A stretch of 64,000 nt of DNA, from NCBI GenBank assembly GCA_963693315.1, contig OY856187.1, forward strand, positions 387,044,685 through 387,108,684. The letters are read 5' to 3'. Positions 34,510 to 45,899 of this stretch are shown one piece after another (positions within the stretch are counted from its first letter, which is position 1; each line of letters opens with the position of its first letter). The notes below the pieces were generated by a model. The model had not been told where the DNA came from. It made no database searches and worked only from the letters and a program-made list of their open reading frames with translations. The translations under genes and the position numbers were made by a program. The stretch is from Diogma glabrata. Taxonomy: Eukaryota > Arthropoda > Insecta > Diptera > Cylindrotomidae.

Positions 34510-37320
34510 GATTGTGAACGTAATAATTAATAATTATTTTATTAATTATTAGCCGTTATAATTTTATTTTCGTTAACTATTTTATGAATTAGTTTTATTG
34601 TTTTTAATTTAACGATAATTGATTAATTATTTTCTTAAGTTTTAATAAGTTTTTTTACAAGTGGCTTTTATTAATTGATTTAATTCTAAAAATAATATAT
34701 ATTGTTTGTGAAATTTATAAATTTTCAAGTGAAGTTTTTTATTATAAGTTTTTTTTTATATGATATTTTTTTGTATTCGTTATTTTATAGTTTTGAATTA
34801 ATATATCAAACTATTCCTCATCTATATTTGCACTCTCGCGAATCCTGAGCTATGTCATCACTAAACACAAAAATTCTACGTTGCGATAAGCATCGTATAA
34901 AGGACCTGGTTGGTTATGACTTATGGCGACAATCCCGATATAACTTCTCTTATTATGCTCAGAGGTCTCAGTCAGTCTAACTTTCTTCACCCTTTGTGGT
35001 CATTTTATATTTTATTACTCATTGGCCTCAAGTACACAGTTAATTTGATATTTTTAAGTTCCAATCTAACTTCGAATTTTGTTTGATTTCAATGTGGAAA
35101 TCAGTTTCTCTGTTTTTAGTACAACCTAGTTCAGTGTAATTTTGAAAATATGTCAAACTTAGCTTTTCTTCATTTCAGGATAAATCTGGAACACATAATG
35201 AATAGCTGATGAAATAATAATCACGCATTGAACCAAAGAAGAAAGCAGAAACTATACCCTCGGTGCACTTCTCAATCACGATGAGTAGATTATGAATGAG
35301 TGATCTCAAGAGTTTCATAAGATGATATTGACATATTTAGGGCGTTTTCACAGCAAATAAAATTGAAACCAAAATAACCGTAACACAGTAAGAAACAACA
35401 AAGAAAGAAAACTTGCATGACAGGACAGATTCATCCAACGCCTCTGCTATTTCTGTGATATTGATTGCTGAAGATAATTATTTATTTATTAATTTTTGGA
35501 ATAATTTATACCAAAAAATACTGAAAATTGTAGAGAGGTCTTGGACTCTGAGTTCTTTTAATAACTGGAATCTTTCTTCATTTCTTTTAGATATTAATAA
35601 AATTCAGCAAGTGTAAAAAAGTTCCTAGATGATCTAGTTAGAGTTGCATAACATCACATATTGGTAATACATACAAAAAATCCTTCAATTAACGAATTAA
35701 CTTACACGAAAATTAAAAATCAGTCAAATTTCCTTACATTATTATAAAAATAAAAATTCTATGTAACCTTTGAGCAAAAATCATAAACTAAAAATTTCCA
35801 CACGTCAATCACATAAGTTTAATTTGTTTTTGTATCCAGAAGATAGGAAAACTGATGTTGGGATTAGAAATAATTTACTTGTTTCTATTCATTTTCAACG
35901 TTTTGATTAATTTGCTTCAACACGCGATCTAAATAATTAAAGAACAACAAATTTTCAAGTGTTGAAATTTTGAAAGCTTTTAAGGAAAATGAAAATAATT
36001 TACTATGAAAACATAGTTGATTTTTGAATAGGCTTATTTGGATTAAGTTGAAACGTGTCTTTTTCATGCATATAGTTAGTAAGTGTTTATGATAGTATTG
36101 TTTTAAGAAACTGATGCCACTTGACAAAACATTATTAAAATTCAATTTAAATTTGACTTGTTTGAAGTTTTTTGTACAATTCGTTTGTAAATTAAACTTG
36201 AAAATTTTATTTAGCGCTTTAGTAAGCATAGTCTAGGATCCATAACAAATAAGAACACAATCGTGAATTTTTATTAAAGATGTCAAAATAATATCAAATT
36301 AGATGATTAAGGTTTTTCAAATCTTTACTGCATTTGAACTCGGTAGCCCTAATTTGATGTTACGGGGAAAAAAATATTCCCGAAAAAGCTTCAAAACACA
36401 TCCTTGGTGAAAAAACATAAAAATATATTTTTATCGTGGGCATTTGTAAGGCATGTCACCAGTTACTAGTTACAACAGGCTAAACAGATAACAAATATAA
36501 AATATTCTATCTGAACGTATACGTATTTCATATCCTGTTTCCCGTCGAGAAAAAGAGTAAAGTAAAATTGAATAATATTACAAAATATCATTATGTCACT
36601 GTATCATCACCAAAACATTGATTCCTGATTGTATTGTTACTTAATGATCAAACTTTAAATATATAAATAAAATTATTCTACTTTCAAGGGATCAATTAAC
36701 TCATCAAAATAATATTCAAATTATTTTTGACCTCACTTCATCATTTAACTTAAAATTAAAACATTTTTATTCAAATTAAAGCTTTGATCCAAAAATAAAA
36801 AGCTTCAAAATTATGTTGAACATTTTATTAAAATCATGATAATTTTATCATTTTCCTGCACGCTATTTTGGAAAAAGAGAAATTAATATACAGGCGAGCT
36901 CACAATGTTTATCAAAATGTATATAATCATAATAATAATGAAATAAAAGTTATTAAAACCAAATCTTAATTAGCATATCAACCAACTTGACACGAAACAT
37001 AAATAATATTTTTTTAACGATCGTTTAATTTAACTTTTAAGCATTCAAAATGTGAAACAATTTTGTTTATTACGATGATAATGATGTTGAAGAGATGATA
37101 AAGGAATTTAACAAAATTCCAAAGCAAAGGTAGAGCTTTGAATTGAAAATTGAACAAAACATTGTATAGATGTTGTACTAGGTACTTGTTGAAACATTTA
37201 AGTACCTACTTTGATTAATAAAGCCACCTCCAAAAACACCTCGGAGTCTGAATTTTAAGATATTAATTTTCTTACTGGTTTGACCTTAATGTTGACAATT
37301 CGTTTGGTCTGAACTAAGAA
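34510..37320. other. No gene recognised
   Basis: About 2.8 kb of strongly AT-rich DNA. A 114-codon minus-strand frame (35885-36229), rich in Lys, Asn, Phe and Leu, looks like a chance frame in AT-rich sequence. No clear repeats were seen. Confidence 0.4.
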
Positions 37321-37329
37321 TTAAAATCT

Positions 37330-37450
37330 CAAATCAAATGTCAAAATTTAACCCCACTTGTTATGGCATTTCTCGACGTTTTAGGTCATAAGGATTCATA
37401 GAGAGCCAAAAAAATGTTTACCTTACATTCGGTTGGCTGACTGTCCGTTG
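37330..37450. repeat. Hairpin-headed repeat family, headless copy
   Basis: AACCCCACTTGTTATGGCAT, TTCTCGACGTTTTAGGTCAT, GATTCATAGAGAGCC and a poly(A)-ATG stretch follow the order of copy 1 at 33410. The leading hairpin is absent. Confidence 0.6.
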
Positions 37451-37610
37451 GAGCAATTTTGAAAATAATTGTTTCAGAAAATGGTTTAAAATTTTTGAAC
37501 ACTGAATGAAGAAATTTTAGAGAAATTTCCTGGGTGTATCCTTCTAACTTCATTTCTTTTACTATTGGCCAGTGGACTGTATTTTATTTTCAAAAATTTT
37601 CAATTTCGCC

Positions 37611-38077
37611 TAGCACTGACGGTTGAAGTATATGTACTGAATCAATTAAAACAACAAACAGGTTGCGTCCAACACTGAAAGTTGAAGTATATGTAAAATA
37701 TTCCCATAACATAGGCGCGTCTGCCAATGGCGATCGAAGCAAAATATTAAATCAATTAGATGAGAATTCTTTAATTAATCAGATGCGCCTAACAATGGCG
37801 GTCGAAGTATATGTCAGTATGTTCCAATAACATAGTTGCGCCTGGCAATGGTGATAGAAGCAGCATAATAAATTAATTCAATGATGATTCTTGATCACAC
37901 AAGTTGCGCCTAAAACTGGCGGTCGAAGTATATAATTGATATAATAACTATTCAAATATATTTCATATAAACGTAGATACGCCTAACATTGGCGATCGAA
38001 GTGATGTAATTGAACAGGTAAATATTATAAAAAATATTTCACGTACACGTAGATGCGCCTAATGATGGCGGTCGAAG
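37611..38077. repeat. Array of GCGCCTAACAATGGCGGTCGAAG-type motifs
   Basis: Eight copies of a ~23-bp motif, (T)GCGCCTAACAATGGCGGTC followed by GAAG, begin at about 37611, 37668, 37713, 37785, 37838, 37905, 37979 and 38055. Two kinds of spacer alternate. One begins TATATGT and contains TTCCAATAACATAG. The other begins with an A-rich string and contains AAATCAATTNGATGA. Two motifs plus both spacers give a dimer of about 117-120 bp. The motif is GC-richer and better conserved than the spacers. Confidence 0.75.
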
Positions 38078-38079
38078 CA

Positions 38080-38480
38080 CAATTTTTTTTCTATTCACCA
38101 TCAATGTAGCCACACCTTGGAATGAAAGTTTCAATCAAAAGAAAAAGAGACACTTCATTTGGATTTATATTTATATAGTTTTTATTTCTTTCTTTAACTC
38201 AACACTGAATTAATTAAATTTACTATTTCACAGGTGTGCAGGCCCAATATATTTTTAAGAAAATTAAATATAACAATGAGACAAATATTAATACGTACAT
38301 GACTTATTTACTAAAAAAGTACATGTGAAGATCACAACTGTCATAAAATTATGTCCACGAAACAAGTACTACCAACCTTCTGGCGGAGTATTATTTACAA
38401 ATTTTTATATAAAAAAAACTAAACGCCCTCACTGAGTAAAATAGTAAATGAATATAATAGCTGAATGCTCTGCATTATCG
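38080..38480. other. No gene recognised
   Basis: AT-rich spacer between the motif array and the large TIR element. Confidence 0.4.
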
Positions 38481-38491
38481 ATTAACAATAT

Positions 38492-38599
38492 AGTCTAAGA
38501 GCCAGTGACCGGCAGACTTACGGTATTTTAGCAAACTCCATATTGATGCTAGGTATAGTTTTTCACCTGCCGTAGTTGAAATGGGTATTCACTATCCCC
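38492..38599. repeat. Left TIR of the 6.3-kb element
   Basis: Inverted copy of 44697-44804. The inner edge is at CACTATCCCC. Confidence 0.85.
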
Positions 38600-38767
38600 G
38601 CCGATGGTTCCTTTGGGCGTGTCCGCAAGTCAAAAAACGTAAAAATTGACTTCAAAAACGTGATTTCAGCATGTCTGCCGTTTTAATATCTTAAAGTATA
38701 TATAATCTCTTTTTATTAAAAAATCCAATTGCAGACACGTACTCCGGTTCCGTGCATTTTTACTTCA

Positions 38768-38802
38768 CCACAATTTTAAATTGTGTGAAGTAATGCAATC
38801 TA
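38768..38802. repeat. Hairpin TTACTTCACCACA…TGTGTGAAGTAA
   Basis: Short inverted repeat with an ATTTTAAAT centre. It is followed, as in the other hairpin-headed repeats, by a poly(A) stretch and a GTACGTCTGTGTGTGCGTGA run with GGGTGGGTGG tandem units. Confidence 0.6.
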
Positions 38803-39049
38803 TTGTGAAAAAAATCTTACATACCCCAAATTTTATTTTTTCTTTTGTTTTGGACCATCCGCTATCTAAACAGCCCAAAAAAAATTTGATGTACGTCTGT
38901 GTGTGCGTGAGTGGGTGGGTGGGTGGGTGGGTGAGTTTTCTGCATAGGATCTTGATTAAACTTTGACAAATGATCCAGGATCACTTGAAAATGGAAGATC
39001 TGGATTCATTTCAAATTTGGACAAATGGCGGGGGGTCTCCCGAACACCT

Positions 39050-41480
39050 CTAAGTTTAAATCTTGAATAACTTCTGATCCCGGGCTATGATCTTATTTAA
39101 ACTTAGTATATAAGGTTTTAGTACTGTTTCCAATATTTCTGCATACCAACTTCCGGTTTGTCACTTCCGGTTAAAAAGTTTTTTTTTCATGTGTTTATCC
39201 CTACTGTAGCCTACAATTACCGATCGATTTTCATGAAACGTTGCGAAAAGGTATTAAATAACATGAGAAAGATTTTATCACCTTTTGGAGCACATTGGAT
39301 TAAGGGTTGGGGGTCCACCATACAACAGGTGGTTTTTTCCACAAAGTTTTTGTTTGTTGGGAGCATAAAACATTCATTCGTTAATGAATTTTGACGACAC
39401 TTAGGAAAAAGACGCAAACATGTATGACAAAGAACTGATTAGTTTTTGAGCGATAGTGAACAAAGTGGTGGGGTGTCCCTGGCGCACCTGTTTTTTTGAA
39501 AGCTCTATAGCTTCTGTAATTGATAAGCGAATTGGATGACACTTGGTACATGAGTTTGTAGTACGGTTAACAATAGTTCTGCATCCCAACTTCCGGTAAA
39601 AAAAAATTTTTGTACTTTTTTGAAGTTTTTTTAGTGTCTTTATGCACACTACAGCCTACAATAATGAAGTGATTAAGATAAAACTTATGGAATAGGGTTC
39701 CAATTAGTGTGAAAAGATAATTATCATGTTTTGGGACACATTGATCAAGGTGGTGGGGGGTTTACCATACAAATGCTGACTTTTTACACCTTGTTTTTTA
39801 AGTTTGTTGGGAGCATACAGACTTCATTCATTAATTTATTTTAATGACACTTTGGAAAAAGATGGAGACTTAAGCAACAAAGAACTGATTAGTTTTGGAT
39901 AATATTGGAATAAGTGGTGGGGGTCCTTCCGAACACTTGTTTAATGTGTCACACTTTTTTCAATGTTTGTTGGGAGCACACAGCATTCGTTCGTGAACGA
40001 ATTTTGATGACACTTTGGAAAAAGATGCAAACATGTATGGCAAAGAACTGATTAGTTTTTGAGCGATAGTGAACAAAGTGATGGGGGGTGTCCCATATAC
40101 CTGTTTTTTTTAAAGCTCAATAACATCTGTACCTGATAATCGAATTGGATGAAACTTGGTACATGAGCATTTAGTACGGTTCACAACAGTTCTACATCCC
40201 AACTTCCGGTTTTTCACTTCCGGTAAATTTTTTTTTTGTAAATTTTTGAGTTTTTTCAGTGTCTTTATGCACAATACAGCCTACAATAATGAAGTGATTA
40301 TGATGAAACTTATGGAAAAGGGTTCAATTAGTGTAAGAAGATAGCTATCATCTTTTGGGACACATTGATCAAAGTGGCGGGGGGTCTACCATACAACTGC
40401 TAACTTTTCACACTTTGTTTTTAAAGTTTGTTGGGAGCATACAGACTTCATTCATTAATCAATTCTAATGACACTTTGGAAAAAGATGGAGACTTAAATG
40501 ACAAGGAACTGATTAGTTTTTGGACAGTATTGGGATAAGTGGTACGGGGTCTCCCGAACACCTGTTTACTGTGTCCTCATTTTTTCAATGTTTGTTGGGA
40601 GCACACGGCATTCGTTCGTGAACCAATTTTGATGACACTTTGGAAAAAGATACAAACATGTATGACAAGGAACTGATTAGTTTTTGAGAGATAGTGAACA
40701 AAGTGGTGGGGGGTGTCCAATACACCTGTTTTTTTGAAAGCTCAATAACATCTGTAGCTGATAATCAAATTGGATGAAACTTTGTACATAAGCATTTAGT
40801 ATAATTTACAAAAATTCTGCATCCCAACTTCCGGTTTTTTACTTCCGGTAAAAAAAAAAATTTTTTAATTGTTGGCAGTTTTTTCAGTATCTTTATGCAC
40901 ACTACAGCCTACAATAATGAAGTGATTAAGATAAAATTTATGGAAAGGTTTCAATTAGTGTAAGAAGATAATTATCATCTTTTGGGACACATTGATCAAA
41001 GAGGCGGGGGTCTACCATACAACTGCTGACTTTTCACACTTTGTTTTTAAAGTTTGTTGGGAGCATACAAATTTCATTCATTAATCAATTTTAATGGCAC
41101 TTTGAAAAAAGATAAAGACTTTATTGACAAAGAATTGACTAGTTTTTGGACAATATTGGGATATGTGGTGGGGTCCTCCCAAACACCCGTTTATTGTTTC
41201 AATGTTTGTTGGAAGCATACAACATCCGTTCGTTAAGTAATTTTGATTACACTTTGCAAAAAGATGCAAATATGTATGGCAAGGAACTGATTAGTTTGTT
41301 AGCGATAGTGAACAAAGTGGTAGGGGGTCCTCCAAGCACCTGCGATTTTGGAAGCTCAATAACTTCTGTACCTGATAATCGAGTTGGATGAAATTTGGTA
41401 CATACACATTTAGTACGGTTTACAACAGTTCTGCATCCTAACTTCCGCTTTGTCACTTCCGATAAATTTTTTTTTACTTT
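39050..41480. repeat. ~615-bp higher-order tandem array
   Basis: The phrase AACTTCCGGTTTNTCACTTCC recurs near 39148, 39590, 40200, 40826 and 41441; the last three intervals are 610-626 bp. Each unit contains three related ~205-bp subunits that share GAACTGATTAGTTTTTG, GTGGTGGGGGGTNTCCC and TTTGTTGGGAGCATAC. Subunits differ consistently by position, so amplification was by the larger unit. Small frames in this block (e.g. 39217-39649 minus) are by-products. Confidence 0.8.
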
Positions 41481-41689
41481 TTCTCGTATAACAGAATTTA
41501 TGTTTGTTGGGATACTACTGCCTGCCTTAATATTTTTATTATTAGAACTACGAAGTCCATAATATTGGTTAGCTTTTAATTAAAGTTTTTTATGGATATT
41601 AGCTCATTATATATCCAGAACACTATGTTTCCAGAGCTGTGGTGAAGTCAGCCTATGCATCAGCGTCACTATATTTTTTTTTGCTTTTT

Positions 41690-41800
41690 TAGAATCAGTA
41701 GGTCCTAAAACGTCGAGAAATGCCAAAAAAGAGGGGGTAAGAATTTTACTTTTGGCTCATGAATGTAATACTTAGGTCTTTCAGACCGAAGTAAAATGTT
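41690..41800. repeat. Hairpin-headed repeat, copy 2 (reverse)
   Basis: This is the reverse complement of copy 1 at 33410. AGAATCAGTAGGTCCTAAAA, CGTCGAGAAATGCC, GGCTCATGAATGTAATACTT and AGGTCTTTCAGACCGAAGTA occur in that order, with the hairpin at the right end. Confidence 0.8.
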
Positions 41801-42419
41801 GTTTATTATCTTTAGAAGAAATTATATTTTTATTACTTAACAACTATTAAATTATAACATTCATAAAAATTATTCACAATACGTTTGACTACTGATTAGC
41901 TTTCATTCCCATTCAGATAAAGAAATCCTTATAGTGTCTGTCCGCATGTTGGAACCGCCCTGACGCACAGTGGGATTTGTTCATACAATGTTTGGCAAAA
42001 AATATAAGGAGTGCTCGTAGAATGTTGAAAATTTGCTCTGAGCCTTTGGTTAGCTCAATTAAGAAAAATATAAAGTTTCATCAAAATTGGCCACCCGCAC
42101 TACCCGCCGTCCATAGAACCCAAAATTTATTTTTGGCCCAAAGTTTTTGAAATTGGCACAGAGCCTTTTATTACCTCAATTAACGCCCACCACTCACCGC
42201 CCATATAACAATATAATATAATATATTTTATTTTTCGAGCAAAAGTTTACAAACTTGCGAATTTGGAGAGAATTAATTTCATTTAACACGAGCCCAATAC
42301 AAAAGTTTATCCTCCTACCAGAGTAAAATGTATTAATTCATATTAAATTAGTTTAAAATTCATTAATAAAACAAGTTAAACGAAGAAAAACAATGCATTA
42401 TGTTTTTTGTACCATTAAT

Positions 42420-43265
42420 TACAAACAATTAAAAAAATTTTGTTCAATTTCGATACCTATTTAATTTTAAAAATGAAATGACCTACAATGAAAGATATCA
42501 AAGTTCTAACTATAATATTAATGAGAATTGAGAAACCAAAAAACAATCATAAAAAATAATTTTTTCACAGTAGAAATTCAATTAATTTTAATGATAGTAG
42601 CCTTTGCGTTTTTCAATATTCAAGAGAAGGACATACGCATTAGTTTGAATTTATTGTTTTTGTAAATAAAAGCGAAAATGTTTTTGTTGATTTCTTTATA
42701 AAATAAAATAAAATTATTTATAAAATACAATCAAAAAAATTAATTTTTGAGTTCAATACAATCAAATAAACTGTTTTGTTGTGTTCTGCAGCATTCACGC
42801 AACAGAATAAAATTAACATCTGTTTATTTTATTCTATTAAGACTAATAACGAACATAATTGTGGTAACAAAAACAAAAAATAACCTATATTCATATGCCA
42901 AAAACAATATATTTGATTGTATTGAACTCTGAAATAAATTTTTTGGATTGTGGCTTATAAATAACAAATCAACAAAAACATTTTCGCTCTGATTATTTAA
43001 AAAACAAAAACTTCAAACTAATGCGCATGTCCTTCTTTCGAATATTGGCAAGAGGCAAAGTCTACTATGAATAAATTAAATTGAATTTCTATTGTGAAAA
43101 AATTATTTTTTTCATGATTGTTTTTTAGTTTCTCAAGACGCAAATCTCATTTCTCATAAATATTAGTAGTTAGAACTTTGATGTCTTTCATTGTAGGTCA
43201 TTTCATTTTCAAAATAACAAACAATTAAATAGGTATCGAAATTGCATAAAATTTATTTAATTGTA
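42420..43265. repeat. Inverted repeat, ~280-bp arms
   Basis: Arms at about 42420-42700 and 42975-43265 are inverted copies, interrupted by small indels, with a ~275-bp spacer. Matching phrases are CAATTTCGATACCTATTTAA, GAAATGACCTACAATGAAAG, GACATACGCATTAGTTTGAA and AGCGAAAATGTTTTTGTTGA with their complements. Confidence 0.8.
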
Positions 43266-43409
43266 TTTTAAATGTTTAAATGTTTAATTTGTTTAATTGT
43301 AATTTTAAAAATTTTTAGTCCGATTAAAGTTCTGATTGTTCATTATTTTCTCGAACTTCAGTGGTTAAAATTTTTTGATGATTGTTCGAAAAAATAATGA
43401 ACAATTAGA

Positions 43410-43705
43410 ATTTTAGACTGACTAAAAATCGTTAAAATTAAATATCTCAAGAACACGAATTAACGCCTCTTTGTAAATTTGATATATTTTAAAGGAAGGT
43501 TAGAACTATATTTAAAAAATAAAAAAAGTTAAATTTAACTGATTTAAAATTTTTTTGTTAATGGAAGTTGTTTGAAAAAATGAAGAAAAATTCGAATTTC
43601 AGCCGTACTAAAAATGTTTAAAATTAAATATCTCAAGAATAAGAATTTTAGCTTCTTTGTAAATTTGACATATTTTACAGTAAAAATAGAACTATTTTCA
43701 GAAAA
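43410..43705. repeat. Direct repeat pair (~190-bp spacing)
   Basis: GACTAAAAATCGTTAAAATTAAATATCTCAAGAA-type sequence at ~43425 returns at ~43610 with TTTGTAAATTTGA(C/T)ATATTTTA following in both copies. An inverted pair, ATTGTTCATTATTTTCTCGAAC, stands just before (~43336 and ~43385). Confidence 0.6.
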
Positions 43706-44696
43706 AAATTAATTAAATTCCAATTGATCTTTGACCCTAGCGTCATCTTTAAAAAAGATTTTTCAATATTTTTATTTAAAAATTAATTATAAAAACAATA
43801 AATTAATTTTTTTTTTCAAACGACAAATTAATCATCTATCAAACAAAAAAAAGTTTGATGAAGTCGGTCTAGCCGTTCTTGGGCAATTTAATTACAAAGT
43901 TACATCGGGTTGACAGAATTTTCATTTTTCATGCATGTTGGGGTGCATGATGCCCCTATGCTCAAACTATGCACTTTAAAAAATTTTAAAATAAGATGTA
44001 TTTTTTATTTTGTCCATACTACTTATATGCCAAGTTTCAGGAAAATCAAAAATGGTCAAGTTCAAATTTCGACTTTTTCACCTGCGTAGATCACGTTTTT
44101 CATCTTTTGTAATTTTTTAAAATTAAAAATTTCATGAATTTGGAGACAAATTTTATGATTTTATAAAAGATTATTAATTATTTAAACTTTTTTTTTTTTT
44201 AATTGATAGTATGGAGTCTTACCTTTCATTTTGTTATAGCGGGATCACCTATCACGACCGAGCAACCTTTTTTTTTTTCCAAGGAAGTTTGCAATCACGG
44301 CACATTATAGAACAAATTTTATTCTATCATATCTCTTAAACCATATGAGCGAACTTTATAATTTTTTTTTTAAATACGCAGAAAAGGCTATATTTGAAAA
44401 TAATCAGTATTTAAATTAGAGCAATAAAGTTATCTTACGTACAAACACTATAGAAGTGCGTAAACAGTTTTCAATATTTTGGACCAAAATTTACATGTGA
44501 CTTTACTTCATTATTTCAAAGACAAATAAACGTTTTTTTGGGATACAATTTATGGATTCTTCATACTGAATCAATTTTCTACAAAACTGCATCATTGCAT
44601 TTTTAAATTTTATGTGTCGAAAAAATTACTTATTGCACAAAAAATCCCACTGTGTGACGTGTGTGTTTCTTAAAATATATATGTATAATAATAATA

Positions 44697-44804
44697 GGGG
44701 ATAGTGAATAACCATTTCAACTACGGCAGGTAAAAAAATATACCTAGCATCAATATGGAGTTTGCTTAAATACCGTAAGTCTGCCGGTCACTGGCTCTCA
44801 GTCT
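44697..44804. repeat. Right TIR of the 6.3-kb element
   Basis: Inverted copy of 38492-38599, starting GGGGATAGTGAATA and ending in GGCTCTCAGTCT. Confidence 0.85.
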
Positions 44805-44809
44805 AATAT

Positions 44810-45755
44810 AACAGTTGTTTGATGGATATTCAAATATGGAAATTCAAATATACAGTAAGTTTAAATTATTTAAATTGTTCAAATTACTTAAATTCCTGAA
44901 TAATAATTATTATCTATTTAGCTCTACATAGAGTACTGGTTGGATATACTTTCCTGTGAGCAATTGTGCTTCCAAAATAACGATGAGTATAATATGCAAT
45001 AAGGTTAATAAATTTAATCCAAGAATAAGAACTGCTATTTTTTTGCAGCTACATTTAAGGAACGGCGTTACCAACTATGTTATCTAATGATTTTTTACAA
45101 TTCTACATAATCGCAGCGTAATACAAAACCAAATTTTTTTTTTATAAAAGGTGTTGTGTAATAGGGTTTAGAATATGTGTCACAACAACACATAAATACC
45201 TTTTAACACCTAGGTCTAGACCTGGGTCCCACAACAACTGGCGTTCTAAGGTGTTGATTAACGCTTTCTTTAAACCTCTGTGGGTTGAAGCCACCTAAGA
45301 CCTAATTGAATGCTAAATGGTCTCCGCAATGCTAAATCAATTTAGCACATTTGCGAGTTGACTAAATCCACCATTTACATTCTAAATTTTTGTAGACTTA
45401 TTTGAATTGAGTAGGCTTATTTGAACTGACAGTTAGACGTTAGCTTCAAATTATATTTTACGAATAATTTAAACATAAATTAAACATAAACTCAAAATAT
45501 GTACATATATTACAAAAACCTTAAGTGATTTACCTTGCATTTGAAATGGATAGAATAATCGAGCTTTTTATTGATATAAAGGCTGTATAATTTGTGGCAA
45601 TAACTTCTCATTTATTTGAAATAATAATAATAAATTATAATAACTCTTGCTTTTTTAAATCAAAAAGAAAAGTTGCCTGGAAAAGCGATGATGGTAATAA
45701 AACTGTTAAATATTCATTCATTTGTTTTTCATTTTTGTAATCAATGTTAATTGTT
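44810..45755. other. No gene recognised
   Basis: Spacer to the right of the 6.3-kb element. A mildly GC-richer stretch at 45150-45390 has no identified function. Confidence 0.4.
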
Positions 45756-45759
45756 TGAA

Positions 45760-45893
45760 AATAGTACATTATGATGCTAGGACGTAAAGTTAAAGATTTT
45801 GGACGGATGTGGAGTTTGCAAATCGAGGCGCTAGCCGAGATTTGCACCCACATTAAGTCCAAAATAGTTTACGTCCGTGCATCATATACTATT
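45760..45893. repeat. ~134-bp hairpin (single-arm length ~60 bp)
   Basis: The sequence folds on itself almost end to end. Outer TAGTACATTATGATG faces CATCATATACTA, GGACGTAAA faces TTTACGTCC and TTTTGGAC faces GTCCAAAA. ATGTGGAGTTTGCAAATC faces GATTTGCACCCACAT. The centre GAGGCGCTAGCCGA is itself near-palindromic. It may be a very small foldback transposon; no target duplication is clear. Confidence 0.75.
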
Positions 45894-45899
45894 TTTTAT

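Larger units (their letters stand above)
41960..44662. mobile_element. Possible nested inverted-repeat element (~2.7 kb)
   Basis: GACGCACAGTGGGATTTGTT at ~41961 faces AAAAAATCCCACTGTGTGAC at ~44639 in inverted orientation (16-20 matching bp). Inside are the inverted arms 42420-43265, an inverted pair around 43340-43410 and a direct duplication at 43410-43700. No target duplication was identified, and no protein is recognised. Confidence 0.45.
38492..44804. mobile_element. 6.3-kb non-coding element with 108-bp TIRs and AATAT TSD
   Basis: Inverted repeats at 38492-38599 and 44697-44804 are about 90-95 percent identical by eye. They start AGTCTAAGAGCCAGTGACCG on the left and AGACTGAGAGCCAGTGACCG on the right, read inward. 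AATAT flanks both sides (38487-38491 and 44805-44809). No recognisable protein lies inside. The interior holds a hairpin at ~38770, a higher-order tandem array (39050-41480), a hairpin-headed repeat in reverse (41690-41800) and a nested inverted-repeat element (~41960-44660). Termini beginning AG and a 5-6-bp duplication recall Polinton-type elements, but no Polinton gene is present, so the superfamily is open. Confidence 0.75.

Noticed and set aside
35885..36229. 114-codon minus-strand frame as a gene
   Set aside because: Composition (Lys, Asn, Phe, Leu) is that expected from AT-rich DNA; no motif or splice context.
37611..38077. CRISPR-like array
   Set aside because: Spacers are not unique: two kinds alternate and are repeated. 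Spacing is irregular and the context is eukaryotic with no cas genes.
33413..41797. Single 8.4-kb element bounded by the two hairpin-headed repeats
   Set aside because: The right copy lies inside the well-defined 38492-44804 element and a third headless copy exists, so independent dispersed copies are more likely; no target duplication was seen.
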